Positions 21,775 through 31,437 of a stretch of 64,000 nucleotides of DNA are shown here, in pieces; position 1 is the stretch's first letter; every line of letters begins with the position of its first letter. Source of the DNA: Burkholderiales bacterium PBB2 (GTDB lineage Bacteria > Pseudomonadota > Gammaproteobacteria > Burkholderiales > Burkholderiaceae_C); assembly GCA_002255955.1 (NCBI GenBank), contig NKIM01000001.1:62001-126000 (forward strand). Direction: 5' to 3'. Position numbers and translations under genes: made by a program. The notes beneath the pieces are model-generated. The model did not search any database, had not been told where the DNA came from, and was given only the letters and a program-made list of their open reading frames with translations.

Positions 21775-23270
21775 AGACCGGCCCTCCGGATCAGGGCGGC
21801 GCGCGCTTCGTCCACATCGGAGAAGGGATGGCGCTGACCCTGGATTTCCTGGTAGTCCTCATGGCCCTTGCCGGCCACCAGGATGACGTCACGCGGGCCC
21901 GCTTGCAGCACGGCCTGCTGGATGGCTTCGCGCCGATCCACCACGCTGAGGTGAGCGGCACCAGCCGGCAAGCCGGCTTCGATATCGGCCAGGATCTGCT
22001 GCGGCGCTTCGCTGCGCGGGTTGTCGCTGGTGACGATGACCCGGTCGGCCAGGCGGGCCGCGATGGCGCCCATGGCCGGGCGCTTGCTGCGATCGCGGTC
22101 ACCGCCGCAGCCGAAGACGCAGACCAACTGGCCGCCGCGCGCCTGCGCCAACGGGGCCAGGGCGCCGAGAGCCTTGTCCAGGGCATCGGGTGTGTGGGCG
22201 TAGTCCACCACCAGCTGGGGCAGCTCCAGGCCATTGCCGACCCGCTGCATGCGGCCCGGCACGGGGGTGACGCGGCCGGCCACGGCGGCCACCTCGGCCA
22301 GGCCATGGCCCAGGGCGCGCAGGCCACCGATCACGGCCAGCAGGTTGGACACGTTGTACTCGCCGATCAGGCCGGTTTCCACCAGCACCGCCTGATCCCC
22401 TTCCTTGAGCGTGAAGGCCAGGCCGCCGGCGCGGTAGTGCAGATCAACGGCGCTCAGGCGTGCCTCGCGGTTCAGACCATAGGTCCAGACATCGAGACGA
22501 CCTTGCAGGTCCTCCGCCAGCTCGGCACCCTTGGCATCGTCCAGATTCACCACTGCGGCCTGCAGGCCTGGGCGATCGAAAAGCTCGCGCTTGGCGGCCC
22601 AGTAGGCCTCCATCGTGCCGTGGTAGTCGAGGTGGTCCTGCGTGAAATTGGTGAACAGGGCGACGCGGATCTGCGTGCCGTCCAGGCGGTGTTCTTTCAG
22701 GCCGATGCTGGAGGCCTCGATGGCGCAAGCGCCATAACCCTCATCCTGCATGCGCCGGAAGGCGGCCTGCAGCAGCACCGGGTCGGGCGTGGTCAGGCCG
22801 GTGTAGTCGATCTGGCTGGGCAGCTCGCGGCCCGGGATGGGTGGCTCGCCCACGCCCAGGGTGCCGACCACGCCGCAGCGCTGGCCCAGCAGGCTCAGGG
22901 CCTGCGCGGTCCACCAGGCGGTGCTGGTCTTGCCATTGGTGCCGGTGCTGGCGATCACGGCCAGCTGCTTGGAAGGCTCACCGTAGTAGGCCGCGGCGAT
23001 CAGGCCGGTGCGGGCCTTGAGCCCGGGCAGCGAGGCCACGCGGGCGTCGACAAAGCCATGCGCCTCCACGCCTTCGTCCTCGACCAAGCAGGTGGCGGCA
23101 CCGGCCGCCAGTGCGCCGGCCACAAAGCCGCGGCCGTCACGCGCATAGCCGGGCCAGGCGATGAAGGCATCACCGGCCTGCACCTGGCGGCTGTCGGTGC
23201 GCAGGGCGCCGGTGGTCCATTCCTGCAACCAGCGAGCGGCCGCTTCGGGGGACTTGAGTCGTGTCAACAT
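21771..23270 (-). CDS. murE: UDP-MurNAc-tripeptide synthetase (meso-diaminopimelate-adding)
   Basis: 499 residues from the ATG at 23270 (MLTRLKSPEAAARWL). The open frame continues 56 codons further into the upstream ftsI gene and is not used. Motifs: DSRQVQAGDAFIAWPG, ATP loop ASTGTNGKTSTAWW, NFTQDHLDYHGTMEAYW, and DNPRSE in the C-terminal domain. DNPR is the signature of enzymes that add meso-diaminopimelate, so the cell wall should be the ordinary Gram-negative A1-gamma type. It starts four bases after the stop of the second ftsI gene. Confidence 0.97.
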   Translation of the reverse strand: MLTRLKSPEAAARWLQEWTTGALRTDSRQVQAGDAFIAWPGYARDGRGFVAGALAAGAATCLVEDEGVEAHGFVDARVASLPGLKARTGLIAAAYYGEPSKQLAVIASTGTNGKTSTAWWTAQALSLLGQRCGVVGTLGVGEPPIPGRELPSQIDYTGLTTPDPVLLQAAFRRMQDEGYGACAIEASSIGLKEHRLDGTQIRVALFTNFTQDHLDYHGTMEAYWAAKRELFDRPGLQAAVVNLDDAKGAELAEDLQGRLDVWTYGLNREARLSAVDLHYRAGGLAFTLKEGDQAVLVETGLIGEYNVSNLLAVIGGLRALGHGLAEVAAVAGRVTPVPGRMQRVGNGLELPQLVVDYAHTPDALDKALGALAPLAQARGGQLVCVFGCGGDRDRSKRPAMGAIAARLADRVIVTSDNPRSEAPQQILADIEAGLPAGAAHLSVVDRREAIQQAVLQAGPRDVILVAGKGHEDYQEIQGQRHPFSDVDEARAALIRRAGL

Positions 23271-23274
23271 GGCT

Positions 23275-25074
23275 TCAGAGAATCTCGTCCAGGGCCTGCG
23301 CGGGGCGCGTGGCCAGAATTTGGGAGCTGACGGCCAGATCCGGCGGCACGCCCAGCAGCTGCAGGCTCTTGCCCACCACCTGGCTGAACACGGGGCCGGC
23401 CACCTTGCCGCCGTCGTGGAAGCGGCCGGTGGGCTCATCCACCATGACCGCGACGATCAAACGCGGCTGCTCGATCGGCGCCAGGCCAACGAACCAGGCG
23501 CGGAACTTGTTCTTGTTGTAGCCACGGCCTTCTTGCTTGTAGGCCGTGCCCGACTTGCCACCGACGCTGTAGCCCTCGCTGCGCGCCTTCAGCGAGGTGC
23601 CGCCCTGCTCGGTCACGGTCTGCAGCATGGCTCGCACCTGGCGGGTGGTGGCGGCGCTGAAGATGCGCTGGCCCTGCACGGCCTCGCTGTCCGAGAGCTT
23701 GGTCATGCGCAGCGGGATGATCTCGCCGTCGTTCGCGAACACGGTGTAGGCGCGCGCCAGCTGCAGCAGCGAGGTGGACAGGCCATAGCCATAGCTCATG
23801 GTCGCCTGCTCGATCGGACGCCATTTGTGGGCCGGACGCAAGGTGCCGGCGACAGCACCGGGGAAGTCGATCTGCGGCCGGCGGCCCAGCCCCAGGCTGG
23901 TGTAGAGCCCGTGCATCTCCTGGGCCGGCATCTGCAGGGCCATCTTGACCGTGCCGACATTGCTGGAGCGCTGGATGATCTCAGCCACGGTCAGCGAATC
24001 GCTGGGGTGGGAATCGTGGATGGTGGAGCCGGTGATGGTCATGCGGCCGCCGTCGGTGGCGATCACGGTGTCGGCGCGCACGCGGCCGCTGTCCATGGCC
24101 TGGGCGGCGATGAAGGGCTTCATCACCGAGCCCGGCTCGAAGACATCGGTCAGCGCGCGGTTGCGCAGCTGCTCGCCGCTCAGATGCTTGCGCTGGGCGG
24201 GGTTGTAGCTGGGGAAATTGGCCAGGGCCAGAACCTCGCCGCTGCGCGCATCGAGCACCACCACCGAGCCGGCCTTGGCCTGGTTCTCGGCCACCGCGCT
24301 GCGGATGGCCTGGTAGGCGAAGTACTGGGTCTTGGCATCGATGGACAGGGCCACATCGCGGCCGTTGTGCGCGGGCACGGTTTCGCCCGCCGCTTCAACC
24401 ACGCGGCCGAAGCGGTCGCGCATGACCGAGCGCTGGCCATCGCGGCCTTGCAAATCCTTCTGGAAGGCCAGTTCAATGCCCTCCTGACCCTGCTCTTCCA
24501 GATTGGTGAAGCCCACGACATGCGCAGCAGCTTCGCCCTCGGGATAGTGGCGCTGAAACTCGCGGTCCTGAAATACGCCCTTGAGCTTGAGCGCTTGCAC
24601 GCGGGAGGCCGTCTCGCCATCCACCTGGCGGCGCAGCCAGACGAAGCGCGCGCTGGGATCGAGCTTGGCGTTCAGCTCCGCCTCGCTCAGGCTCAGGGCC
24701 TGAGCCAGGGCGCGGCGCTGGGCCGGGTTGGCATCGACTTCCGCGGGAATGGCCCAGAAGGACGGCACGGCCACGCTGCTGGCCAAGACCTGGCCGCTGC
24801 GATCCTGGATGCGGCCGCGGCTGGCGGGCAGCTCCAGGGTGCGCACCAGGCGGGCTTCGCCCTGTTTCTGAAAGAACTGGGTGCCGATCACCTGCACGTA
24901 GAGCGCCCGGCCCAGCAAGGCGGCCAGGCCAGCGCCGACCAGGGCGAGCAGGAACTGCGAGCGCCAGGTGGGCGTGCGCGTGCTCAGCACCGGGCTGTGG
25001 CCATGGCTGAGGCCACGCCGCAGCGCGGCGGCCGGGCGGTGGGGATGACGGCGCGAGAGCAGGCGCTTCCACAT
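23275..25074 (-). CDS. ftsI: Second FtsI / penicillin-binding protein 3 paralogue
   Basis: 599 residues. A class B penicillin-binding protein: short basic cytoplasmic tail, one membrane helix (about residues 40-60), the N-terminal pedestal domain, then a transpeptidase domain. All three active-site motifs are present: SVMK in FEPGSVMKPFIAAQAM, SSN in QRSSNVGTVKM and KSGT in VGGKSGTAYKQEG. It lies two bases downstream of another complete ftsI and four bases upstream of murE, so both copies are in the operon. The two proteins align throughout, with most divergence in the cytoplasmic tails and C-termini. Whether both act in division or one is conditional is unknown. Confidence 0.93.
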   Translation of the reverse strand: MWKRLLSRRHPHRPAAALRRGLSHGHSPVLSTRTPTWRSQFLLALVGAGLAALLGRALYVQVIGTQFFQKQGEARLVRTLELPASRGRIQDRSGQVLASSVAVPSFWAIPAEVDANPAQRRALAQALSLSEAELNAKLDPSARFVWLRRQVDGETASRVQALKLKGVFQDREFQRHYPEGEAAAHVVGFTNLEEQGQEGIELAFQKDLQGRDGQRSVMRDRFGRVVEAAGETVPAHNGRDVALSIDAKTQYFAYQAIRSAVAENQAKAGSVVVLDARSGEVLALANFPSYNPAQRKHLSGEQLRNRALTDVFEPGSVMKPFIAAQAMDSGRVRADTVIATDGGRMTITGSTIHDSHPSDSLTVAEIIQRSSNVGTVKMALQMPAQEMHGLYTSLGLGRRPQIDFPGAVAGTLRPAHKWRPIEQATMSYGYGLSTSLLQLARAYTVFANDGEIIPLRMTKLSDSEAVQGQRIFSAATTRQVRAMLQTVTEQGGTSLKARSEGYSVGGKSGTAYKQEGRGYNKNKFRAWFVGLAPIEQPRLIVAVMVDEPTGRFHDGGKVAGPVFSQVVGKSLQLLGVPPDLAVSSQILATRPAQALDEIL

Positions 25075-25076
25075 GG

Positions 25077-26954
25077 TCAGAAGCTCTCTTCCACGGCCTG
25101 GGCGGCCACCGGCTTGCCGGCGTTCTGGCTGGCCACGATCTGCGGCTTGACTTCCAGATCGGTGGGCACGCCCATCAGGCGCAGGCTTTGCGACACCACC
25201 TGGCTGAACACCGGCCCGGCCACGGCACCGCCGAAGTAGACGCCGTTGCTGGGCTCGTCCACCATCACCGCGACGATGATGCGTGGCTTGCTGATCGGCG
25301 CCAGGCCAACAAACCAGCTGCGGTATTTGTGGCCGGCATAGCCCTTGCCTTCCTGCTTGTGCGCGGTGCCGGACTTGCCGCCCACGCTGTAGCCGCTGGC
25401 CATGGCCATGGGCGCCGTGCCGCCTGGCGCGGCGGCCATCTGCAGCATCTGGCGCACGTCGTAGGCCGTCTTGGGCGAGAAGACCTTGAGGCCGTGCACG
25501 GTTTCACCGCCCGGCTGGTGCAGCATGGTGACGGGGATGACCTCGCCATCGCGCGCGAACACGGTGTAGGCGCGGGCCAGCTGCAGCAGCGAGGCCGAGA
25601 GGCCGTAGCCATAGCTCATGGTCGCCTGCTCGATGGGCCGCCAGCTCTTGTAGGGGCGCAGCTTGCCGGTGACGGCGCCGGGGAAATCGATCTGCGGACG
25701 CTGACCCAGGCCGATGGCCGTGAACATCTCGTGCATCTCGCGCGCCTGCATGCTCATGGCCATCTTGACCGTGCCGACGTTGCTGGACTTCTGGATCACC
25801 TCGGCCACGGTGAGCACGCCGTGCGGGTGGGCGTCGGTGATCTTGGAGCCGGTGATGACAATGCTGCCCGGCGCGGTCTGGATGGGCGTGTCCGGCGTCA
25901 CCCGGCCGGTCTCCAGCGCCAGCGCAGTGATGAAGGGCTTCATGGTCGAGCCGGGCTCGAAGATGTCGGTCATCGCCCGGTTGCGCAGCTGGGCGCCGCT
26001 GAGGTTTTTGCGCTCGCTGGGGTTGTAGCTGGGGTAGTTGGCCAGGGCCAGCACCTCGCCCGTCTGCACATCGAGCACCACCACCGAGCCGGCCTTGGCC
26101 TTGTGCTCGGCCACCGCATCGCGGATGCGCTGGTAGGCAAAGAACTGCACCTTGGAATCGATGGACAGATCGATGTCGCGGCCGTTGGCGGCGGGCACGC
26201 GTTCGCCCACGTCTTCATCCACCACCCGACCCAGGCGATCGCGCACGACCGAGCGCGAGCCATCCTTGCCCTGCAGCGCCTTCTGGAAGGCCAGCTCGAT
26301 GCCCTCCTGGCCGCGCTCTTCGATGTTGGTGAAGCCGACCACATGGGCCGCGGCTTCGCCTTCGGGGTATTTGCGCTTGTACTCGCGGTCCTGGAACACG
26401 CCCTTCAGGCCCAGGGCCTTGATGTCGGCGGCCACCTGGTCCTCGGCCTGGCGGCGCAGCCAGACAAAGCGGGTGCTGGGGTCAAGCTTGCGCTCGAGTT
26501 CGGCGGGGCTCAGGCCGAGGATCTTGGCCAGGGCGCGGCGCTTGGCCGGGTCTTCGTCGACTTCCTTGGGGATGGCCCAGATCGAGGGCACGGCCACGCT
26601 GGCGGCCAGGACCTGGCCACTGCGGTCATTGATGCGGCCGCGGCTGGCGGGCAGCTCGACCGTGTGCACAAAGCGGGCCTCGCCCTGCTTTTGATAGAAC
26701 TCGGTGCCGATCACCTGCACATACAGCGCGCGACCGAGCAAGCCAGCAAAGGCCAGGCCGACCAGGCCGACCAGAAAGCGCGAACGCCAGGGCGGGGTCT
26801 TGGAGGCCAGCAGCGGGCTGGTGGAATAGCTGACAGCGCGCGCGCTCTGCGGGCGCAGGCTGGACGCACGCGCCGAGGGGATCTTGTGCGGGCGCTGGGT
26901 CGCACCGGGCCCGGCCCGCTTGCTGCGATCGCCGCCGCCGAACCACTTCCTCAT
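25077..26954 (-). CDS. ftsI: First FtsI / penicillin-binding protein 3 paralogue
   Basis: 625 residues, starting at an ATG that overlaps the ftsL stop (ATGA). FtsI is the septal transpeptidase that works with FtsW. After a long basic cytoplasmic tail (about 60 residues) comes one membrane helix (SRFLVGLVGLAFAGLLGRAL), the pedestal domain (ELPASRGRINDRSGQVLA) and the transpeptidase domain with STMK in FEPGSTMKPFITALAL, SSN in QKSSNVGTVKM and KSGT in VGGKSGTAHKQEG. It occupies the usual position after ftsL and is therefore the likelier orthologue of canonical FtsI. The next gene is a close paralogue with equally intact motifs. Confidence 0.95.
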   Translation of the reverse strand: MRKWFGGGDRSKRAGPGATQRPHKIPSARASSLRPQSARAVSYSTSPLLASKTPPWRSRFLVGLVGLAFAGLLGRALYVQVIGTEFYQKQGEARFVHTVELPASRGRINDRSGQVLAASVAVPSIWAIPKEVDEDPAKRRALAKILGLSPAELERKLDPSTRFVWLRRQAEDQVAADIKALGLKGVFQDREYKRKYPEGEAAAHVVGFTNIEERGQEGIELAFQKALQGKDGSRSVVRDRLGRVVDEDVGERVPAANGRDIDLSIDSKVQFFAYQRIRDAVAEHKAKAGSVVVLDVQTGEVLALANYPSYNPSERKNLSGAQLRNRAMTDIFEPGSTMKPFITALALETGRVTPDTPIQTAPGSIVITGSKITDAHPHGVLTVAEVIQKSSNVGTVKMAMSMQAREMHEMFTAIGLGQRPQIDFPGAVTGKLRPYKSWRPIEQATMSYGYGLSASLLQLARAYTVFARDGEVIPVTMLHQPGGETVHGLKVFSPKTAYDVRQMLQMAAAPGGTAPMAMASGYSVGGKSGTAHKQEGKGYAGHKYRSWFVGLAPISKPRIIVAVMVDEPSNGVYFGGAVAGPVFSQVVSQSLRLMGVPTDLEVKPQIVASQNAGKPVAAQAVEESF

Positions 26955-27268
26955 GGCCGCGCTCCGGTGCTGGCGGCGGCTGCTGCCACGGTGGCGCGCG
27001 CGCCTTGCTGGTCATCGACCTGCTGGCTCACGGCCGGGGTGATGCCGTGCATCTGCAGGCGCTCGCGCGCCACTTTCTCGACGCGCAGATTGGTGGCCTG
27101 GGCATGGCGTTCGGCCTGCAGGCGCTGGCTGTCGGCTTCCAGGCGGCGGCTTTCGGCCTGCGCACGATCAACGGCCGTGAACAGGCGGCGCGCCTCGTAG
27201 GCGCTGCGCACCAGCATCAGGCCGCTGGCCAGCACAGCGATCAGCAGGATGAAGTTCAGCCGCCCCAC
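26951..27268 (-). CDS. ftsL: Cell division protein FtsL
   Basis: 105 residues from a GTG at 27268, giving VGRLNFILLIAVLASGLML, which matches the start of betaproteobacterial FtsL. The longer open frame reaches 27445 inside rsmH. FtsL is bitopic: a membrane helix at residues 4-22, then a periplasmic leucine-zipper coiled coil (RRLEADSQRLQAERHAQ) that pairs with FtsB and FtsQ to activate FtsWI. The start overlaps the rsmH 3' end by a few bases, and the stop overlaps the first ftsI by ATGA. Confidence 0.92.
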   Translation of the reverse strand: MGRLNFILLIAVLASGLMLVRSAYEARRLFTAVDRAQAESRRLEADSQRLQAERHAQATNLRVEKVARERLQMHGITPAVSQQVDDQQGARATVAAAAASTGARP

Positions 27269-27272
27269 GGAA

Positions 27273-28277
27273 TCAGCCGCCCGTACGTTGGTGGCGCCGC
27301 TTCTGGTGTTCGACCGGCAGCGGCGCGTCGGTGCGCTCGGCCACCCGCAGCACGGCGGAGCGGGCGCGCGGGTTGGCGGCCACCTCGGCCTCGCTGGGCT
27401 TGATGCGGGCAATGGCGCGCAGAGGCAGCGCCTTGGGTTCGGCAAACAGGGCGCGGCGGTCGACGATGTCCTTGCTGTGCGCGCCGATGAAGGTCTTGAC
27501 GATGCGGTCTTCCAGCGAATGGAAGCTGATCACGGCCAGGCGGCCGCCCGGGGCGAGCAGGCGCAGGGCCGAGTTCAGCCCCTGCTCGAGCTCCTCAAGC
27601 TCGCCGTTGACGTGAATCCGAAGAGCTTGAAATGTGCGCGTTGCAGGGTTCTGGCCCGCTTCGCGGGTTTTGACTGCACGAGCCACGACTTCGGAAAGTT
27701 CATCGGTGCTTCGCACAGGACTCCCGCTCTCCCGACGAGCAACAAGCGCCTTTGCAATCTGAACAGCAAACCGTTCTTCCCCATAGTTCCGTATCACTTC
27801 CGCGATCTGGCGCTCATCGGCGCGGGCCAGGAAATCCGCGGCGCTCTCGCCACGGGTGGTGTCCATGCGCATGTCCAGCGGGCCGTTGAAACGGAAGCTG
27901 AAGCCGCGCTCGGGGTTGTCAATCTGCGGGCTCGAGACACCCAGATCCAGCAGCACGCCCTGCACCTGCTCGATGCCCAAACCGGCCAGCTGCGAGCGCA
28001 TGTCGGCAAACGGCGAATGCAGGATGCGAAAGCGCGCATCGGTGATGGCGGTGGCACCGCTGCTGGCCGCGGCAATCGCCTCCAGATCGCGGTCGATGCC
28101 GATCAGGCGCCCTTGCTCGCCGAGCTTGGACAGCAGCAGGCGCGAGTGGCCGCCGCGGCCGAAGGTGCCATCGACATAGCAGCCGTTGGGGTCGTTGAGC
28201 ACACCCTCCACCGTTTCGTGCAACAGCACGGTGGTGTGGGAGAACTGGGGCGTTGCAGTGTCTTGTGGGGCGTCCAT
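27273..28277 (-). CDS. rsmH: 16S rRNA (cytosine-1402-N4) methyltransferase
   Basis: 334 residues. RsmH (MraW) methylates C1402 of 16S rRNA using S-adenosylmethionine. Seen are the SAM loop [53 protein letters not shown] and [13 protein letters not shown]. The start overlaps the mraZ stop by one base (TGATG). The stretch 27601-27780, encoding about residues 165-225, has clearly lower GC and different codon use from its flanks, which suggests a recombined segment; the reading frame is intact. Confidence 0.97.
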   Translation of the reverse strand: MDAPQDTATPQFSHTTVLLHETVEGVLNDPNGCYVDGTFGRGGHSRLLLSKLGEQGRLIGIDRDLEAIAAASSGATAITDARFRILHSPFADMRSQLAGLGIEQVQGVLLDLGVSSPQIDNPERGFSFRFNGPLDMRMDTTRGESAADFLARADERQIAEVIRNYGEERFAVQIAKALVARRESGSPVRSTDELSEVVARAVKTREAGQNPATRTFQALRIHVNGELEELEQGLNSALRLLAPGGRLAVISFHSLEDRIVKTFIGAHSKDIVDRRALFAEPKALPLRAIARIKPSEAEVAANPRARSAVLRVAERTDAPLPVEHQKRRHQRTGG

Positions 28278-28705
28278 CAGAAGCTGAAGTCCTTGAGGGC
28301 GTCCGGCAGTTCGGATTCCATCACCTTGGCCTCATGCGCGGCGTAGGTGGCGGCATCCCAGAGTTCGAAGTGGCTGCCCATGCCGAGCAGCATCACGTCT
28401 TTTTGCAAACCGGCTGCGGCACGCAGCTCGGGCGAGATCAGCACGCGGGCGGCGCTGTCGATCTCCACATCCATGGCATTGCCGAGGAACACCCGCTTCC
28501 AGCCGGCCGCCGACATGGGCAGGGCGGCGATGCGGTCGCGGAAGGCCTCCCAGGCCGGGCGGGGAAAGACCATCAGGCAGCCTTCCGGATGCTTGGTGAC
28601 GGTCAGCTGCCCGGCGCACAGGGCCTGCAGCACCTCGCGGTGGCGTGTCGGGACGGCCAAACGCCCCTTGGCATCCATTGCCAAGGCTGAAGCCCCCTGA
28701 AACAC
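28277..28705 (-). CDS. mraZ: Transcriptional regulator MraZ
   Basis: 142 residues from the GTG at 28705, giving [20 protein letters not shown], which aligns with the MFQGAS start of other MraZ proteins. A GTG four codons upstream (28717) has a better ribosome site and is an alternative. MraZ is an AbrB-fold protein of two SpoVT/AbrB repeats. The first carries [16 protein letters not shown] and the second [17 protein letters not shown]. It binds repeats in the dcw promoter and represses the operon. It is first in the cluster, with the matching repeats directly upstream. Confidence 0.95.
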   Translation of the reverse strand: MFQGASALAMDAKGRLAVPTRHREVLQALCAGQLTVTKHPEGCLMVFPRPAWEAFRDRIAALPMSAAGWKRVFLGNAMDVEIDSAARVLISPELRAAAGLQKDVMLLGMGSHFELWDAATYAAHEAKVMESELPDALKDFSF

Positions 28706-28712
28706 AAAATTC

Positions 28713-28749
28713 GCCACGGCGACCCACCAAAATGCACTTTTCCCCACTT
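28713..28749 (-). promoter_or_regulatory. MraZ-box array
   Basis: On the minus strand GTGGGG, GTGCAT, GTGGGT and GTGGCG begin at 28747, 28737, 28727 and 28717, exactly 10 bp apart. MraZ is known to bind TGGGN repeats with this spacing. The first and third repeats are full matches and the others are degenerate. The first overlaps the -10 element, consistent with autorepression. Confidence 0.85.
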
Positions 28750-28774
28750 TACTAACCGAACCCCGGCCAGTCAA
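28746..28774 (-). promoter_or_regulatory. Pmra promoter of the dcw cluster
   Basis: TTGACT (28769-28774), a 17-base spacer and TAAAGT (28746-28751) read towards mraZ: five and four of six matches to the sigma-70 consensus at ideal spacing. Its -10 is fused to the first MraZ box. Confidence 0.8.
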
Positions 28775-28862
28775 GGCAAATCGCAAAAAATTCCAATGAA
28801 ATCAAGCACTTAGAAACAACTTCTCGACACTTTGCGCATCCAAAACTCGTTCAAAATGAAGG

Positions 28863-28884
28863 ACTTGCAAAGCTGTCTGCAAGT
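28863..28884 (+). promoter_or_regulatory. Candidate operator upstream of the hybrid kinase
   Basis: ACTTGCA-N8-TGCAAGT is a perfect 7-bp dyad. The half-site TGCAAGT occurs again at 28916-28922. Three identical half-sites within 60 bases of AT-rich leader suggest a regulator binding site. The regulator is unknown. Confidence 0.4.
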
Positions 28885-29051
28885 GGAAGATGAACTTGGC
28901 AACAAGAAAAACTGTTGCAAGTCACATCGAGGCGCTGCGCGCAGCCGTTCCGCCGCCAAAATGCGCTTCAGCTTCCCAGGCGCTTGTCGAAAATCAAAGT
29001 CAAGCGTGTGAAAGTGTTCGAGGCGCCCGACAGGCCGCCGGCTCCGCCTGA

Positions 29052-31412
29052 GTGCATGACGAGGTCATATTGAGCAGAAAAGCTTCCAGCTCGCTGTTTT
29101 TCGCGATTGCGCTCGGCGCCAGCATCGGCCTGCTGCTGCCGGCCATGGCCGTGGGCGGCTTTCTGATCGGACTGCGTGAACCCCAGGTGGCCGAGGCGGC
29201 GCAGCAGCGGGAACTGGACGCCAAGCTCGATGTGCTGGTCAGCAGCCTGCCCGAACTGCTCTGGAACCTGGACACGGTGGCCGCGCGCGAGGTGGTTTCG
29301 GCCATCATGACCTCGCCCGATGTGGTGCGCGTCAACGTCAGCGACGCCTCGCAAGGCCAGCCCTTCATCGAGATGAGCTTCCCCGAGCGCAAAAAAGGGC
29401 AGAGCATCAAGGGCGAGCGCGAGATCTTCCGCGGCCTGACCCGCATCGGCCACATCCAGATCGAGATCGACAACCACCTCAGCACCGCCGCCCTCACCCG
29501 CCAGCGCTGGCTCTACGGCGCCACCGTGGGCGGCCAGCTGCTGGTCTCGCTGGCCCTGATCCTGGCCCTGGTCAACTCCCGCCTGATGCGGCCGCTGCGC
29601 GAACTGGGCGACTTCGCCAACGACCTGGCCGAAGGCCGCTTCAGCGCCGAGCTCAAGCCCGGCCGGCCCGATGAGATCGGCCTGCTGGGCGGTCATCTGG
29701 GCCATATGCGCGATGCGCTGCAGCAGCAGTTCGAGGCCCAGCGGGCCCTGATCGAACGCCTGCGCGGCATGGCCGAGACCGTGCCCGGTGTGGTCTACCA
29801 GCTGCGCCTGGGCACCGACGGGCGCTTCAGCTTTGCCTACGTCAGCGAGGCGGTGAAGGACTATTTCCACCTGAGTGCAGCGGCCCTGAGCCAGGACGCC
29901 GAGCCCTGGTTCGCCCAGATCGACCCGGCCGACCGCGCCAGCGTGCGCGAATCGCTGCTGGCCTCGGCCCGCCATCTGGCGCCCTGGCAGCAGGAGTTCC
30001 GCACCCATTTCGGTGATGGCAGCGAGCGCTGGATCTTCGGCAACGCGATTGCCCAGCTGGAAGAAGGCGGCAGCGTGCTCTGGCACGGCTTCCTGACCGA
30101 CATCTCGCGCCAGCGCCGCGACGCGCTGGAGCTGCTGCGCTACCGCCACCATCTCGAAGAGCTGGTCGAGGCCCGCACCGCCGAGCTGGCCGAGGCCACC
30201 CACGCGGCGCAGGCGGCCAGCCTGGCCAAGAGCGCCTTCCTGGCCAATATGAGCCACGAGATCCGCACGCCGATGAACGCCATCATCGGCCTGACCTATC
30301 TGGTGCAGAGCGACACCACCGAGCCCGAGCAGCAAGAGCGCCTGCAGAAGGTGGCCGATGCCGCCGAGCACCTGCTCAGCGTCATCAACAATGTGCTCGA
30401 CTTCTCCAAGATCGAAGCCGGCAAGCTGCAGCTGGAGCACACCGAGTTCACCGTCATCCAGGTGCTGGACAACATCTCCAGCATGCTGGCCCAGCGCGCC
30501 CACGAGAAGCAACTGCGCGTCCAGCTGGATCTGGACGACCTGCTGTCCACCCAGGTGCTGCTGGGCGACGCCCAGCGCATCACCGAGGTGCTGCTGAATT
30601 TCGCCGGCAATGCCGTCAAGTTCACCGAGGCCGGCTTCGTGCGCCTGAGCGCACGGGTGCAGGAAGACCTGGGCCATGCCTTGCGCCTGCGCTTCGAGGT
30701 GCAGGACAGCGGCATCGGCATCGCCGAGGAAGCCCAGGCCCGCCTGTTCCAGGATTTCGAGCAGGCCGACAGCTCCACCACCCGCCGCTACGGCGGCACC
30801 GGCCTGGGCCTGGCGATCTGCCGGCGCCTGGCCGAGCTGATGCAGGGCGAGGTGGGAGTGCACAGCGCGCCGGGCCAGGGCAGCCGCTTCTGGTTCTCGC
30901 TGCAGGTGGACAAGAGCGAGGCCGAACTGCCGGTGCTGCCCGGCCCGCCGCGCGGCACCGCGGCGCGCGAGCAGCTCAAGCAGTTCAGCGGCACCCGCAT
31001 CCTGCTGGCCGAAGACAACGCGGTGAACCAAGAGGTGGCCGTGGCCCTGCTGGGCAGCGCCGGCCTGCAGGTCGATGTGGCCGGCGATGGCCAGGAGGCC
31101 TTGCGCATGGCCAGCGAGTTCGACTACGCCCTCATCCTCATGGATGTGCAGATGCCGCTGATGGACGGCCTGGACGCCACCCGCGCCATCCGCGGCCTGC
31201 CCCTGGGCCGCGAGGTGCCGATTCTGGCCATGACGGCCAATGCCTTTGCCGAGGAGCGCCAGCGCTGCCTGGACGCCGGCATGAACGACCATGTGGCCAA
31301 GCCCGTGGTGGCCGAGCAGCTCTTCGCCACCCTGGCCAGCTGGCTGAGCCGCCGCGCCGAGCAGCGCCGCCTGCAGGCCCAGCAGCAGTTGCAGCTGCCG
31401 ACCGAGCTCTGA
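29052..31412 (+). CDS. Hybrid sensor histidine kinase with receiver domain
   Basis: 786 residues counted from the GTG at 29052; a TTG at 29070 with GAGG just upstream is a credible alternative start. Order of parts: membrane helix (about residues 15-40), periplasmic sensor of roughly 110 residues, second helix (about 155-178), HAMP, PAS-like domain, short coiled coil, HisKA domain with MSHEIRTP (phospho-acceptor His402), ATPase domain ([34 protein letters not shown]), and a receiver with the phospho-acceptor Asp698 in [13 protein letters not shown]. No separate HPt or response regulator is adjacent. The gene is divergent from the dcw cluster, and a bidirectional terminator follows. The signal sensed cannot be deduced. 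Confidence 0.9.
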   Translation: MHDEVILSRKASSSLFFAIALGASIGLLLPAMAVGGFLIGLREPQVAEAAQQRELDAKLDVLVSSLPELLWNLDTVAAREVVSAIMTSPDVVRVNVSDASQGQPFIEMSFPERKKGQSIKGEREIFRGLTRIGHIQIEIDNHLSTAALTRQRWLYGATVGGQLLVSLALILALVNSRLMRPLRELGDFANDLAEGRFSAELKPGRPDEIGLLGGHLGHMRDALQQQFEAQRALIERLRGMAETVPGVVYQLRLGTDGRFSFAYVSEAVKDYFHLSAAALSQDAEPWFAQIDPADRASVRESLLASARHLAPWQQEFRTHFGDGSERWIFGNAIAQLEEGGSVLWHGFLTDISRQRRDALELLRYRHHLEELVEARTAELAEATHAAQAASLAKSAFLANMSHEIRTPMNAIIGLTYLVQSDTTEPEQQERLQKVADAAEHLLSVINNVLDFSKIEAGKLQLEHTEFTVIQVLDNISSMLAQRAHEKQLRVQLDLDDLLSTQVLLGDAQRITEVLLNFAGNAVKFTEAGFVRLSARVQEDLGHALRLRFEVQDSGIGIAEEAQARLFQDFEQADSSTTRRYGGTGLGLAICRRLAELMQGEVGVHSAPGQGSRFWFSLQVDKSEAELPVLPGPPRGTAAREQLKQFSGTRILLAEDNAVNQEVAVALLGSAGLQVDVAGDGQEALRMASEFDYALILMDVQMPLMDGLDATRAIRGLPLGREVPILAMTANAFAEERQRCLDAGMNDHVAKPVVAEQLFATLASWLSRRAEQRRLQAQQQLQLPTEL

Positions 31413-31437
31413 CGCAGCGCCTGCGCCACCCAAAGAA

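Larger units (their letters stand above)
28706..29051. other. Divergent region between mraZ and the hybrid kinase gene
   Basis: 346 bases, AT-rich for this genome. The mraZ side holds the dcw promoter and MraZ boxes. The kinase side holds a perfect dyad and a further copy of its half-site. No gene is supported here. Confidence 0.7.

Noticed and set aside
28968-31433. Long minus-strand open frame of about 820 codons opposite the hybrid kinase
   Set aside because: It is the antisense shadow of a clear kinase gene. Its composition (Gly/Ala/Leu/Gln/His-rich) and lack of domains are typical of high-GC shadow frames.
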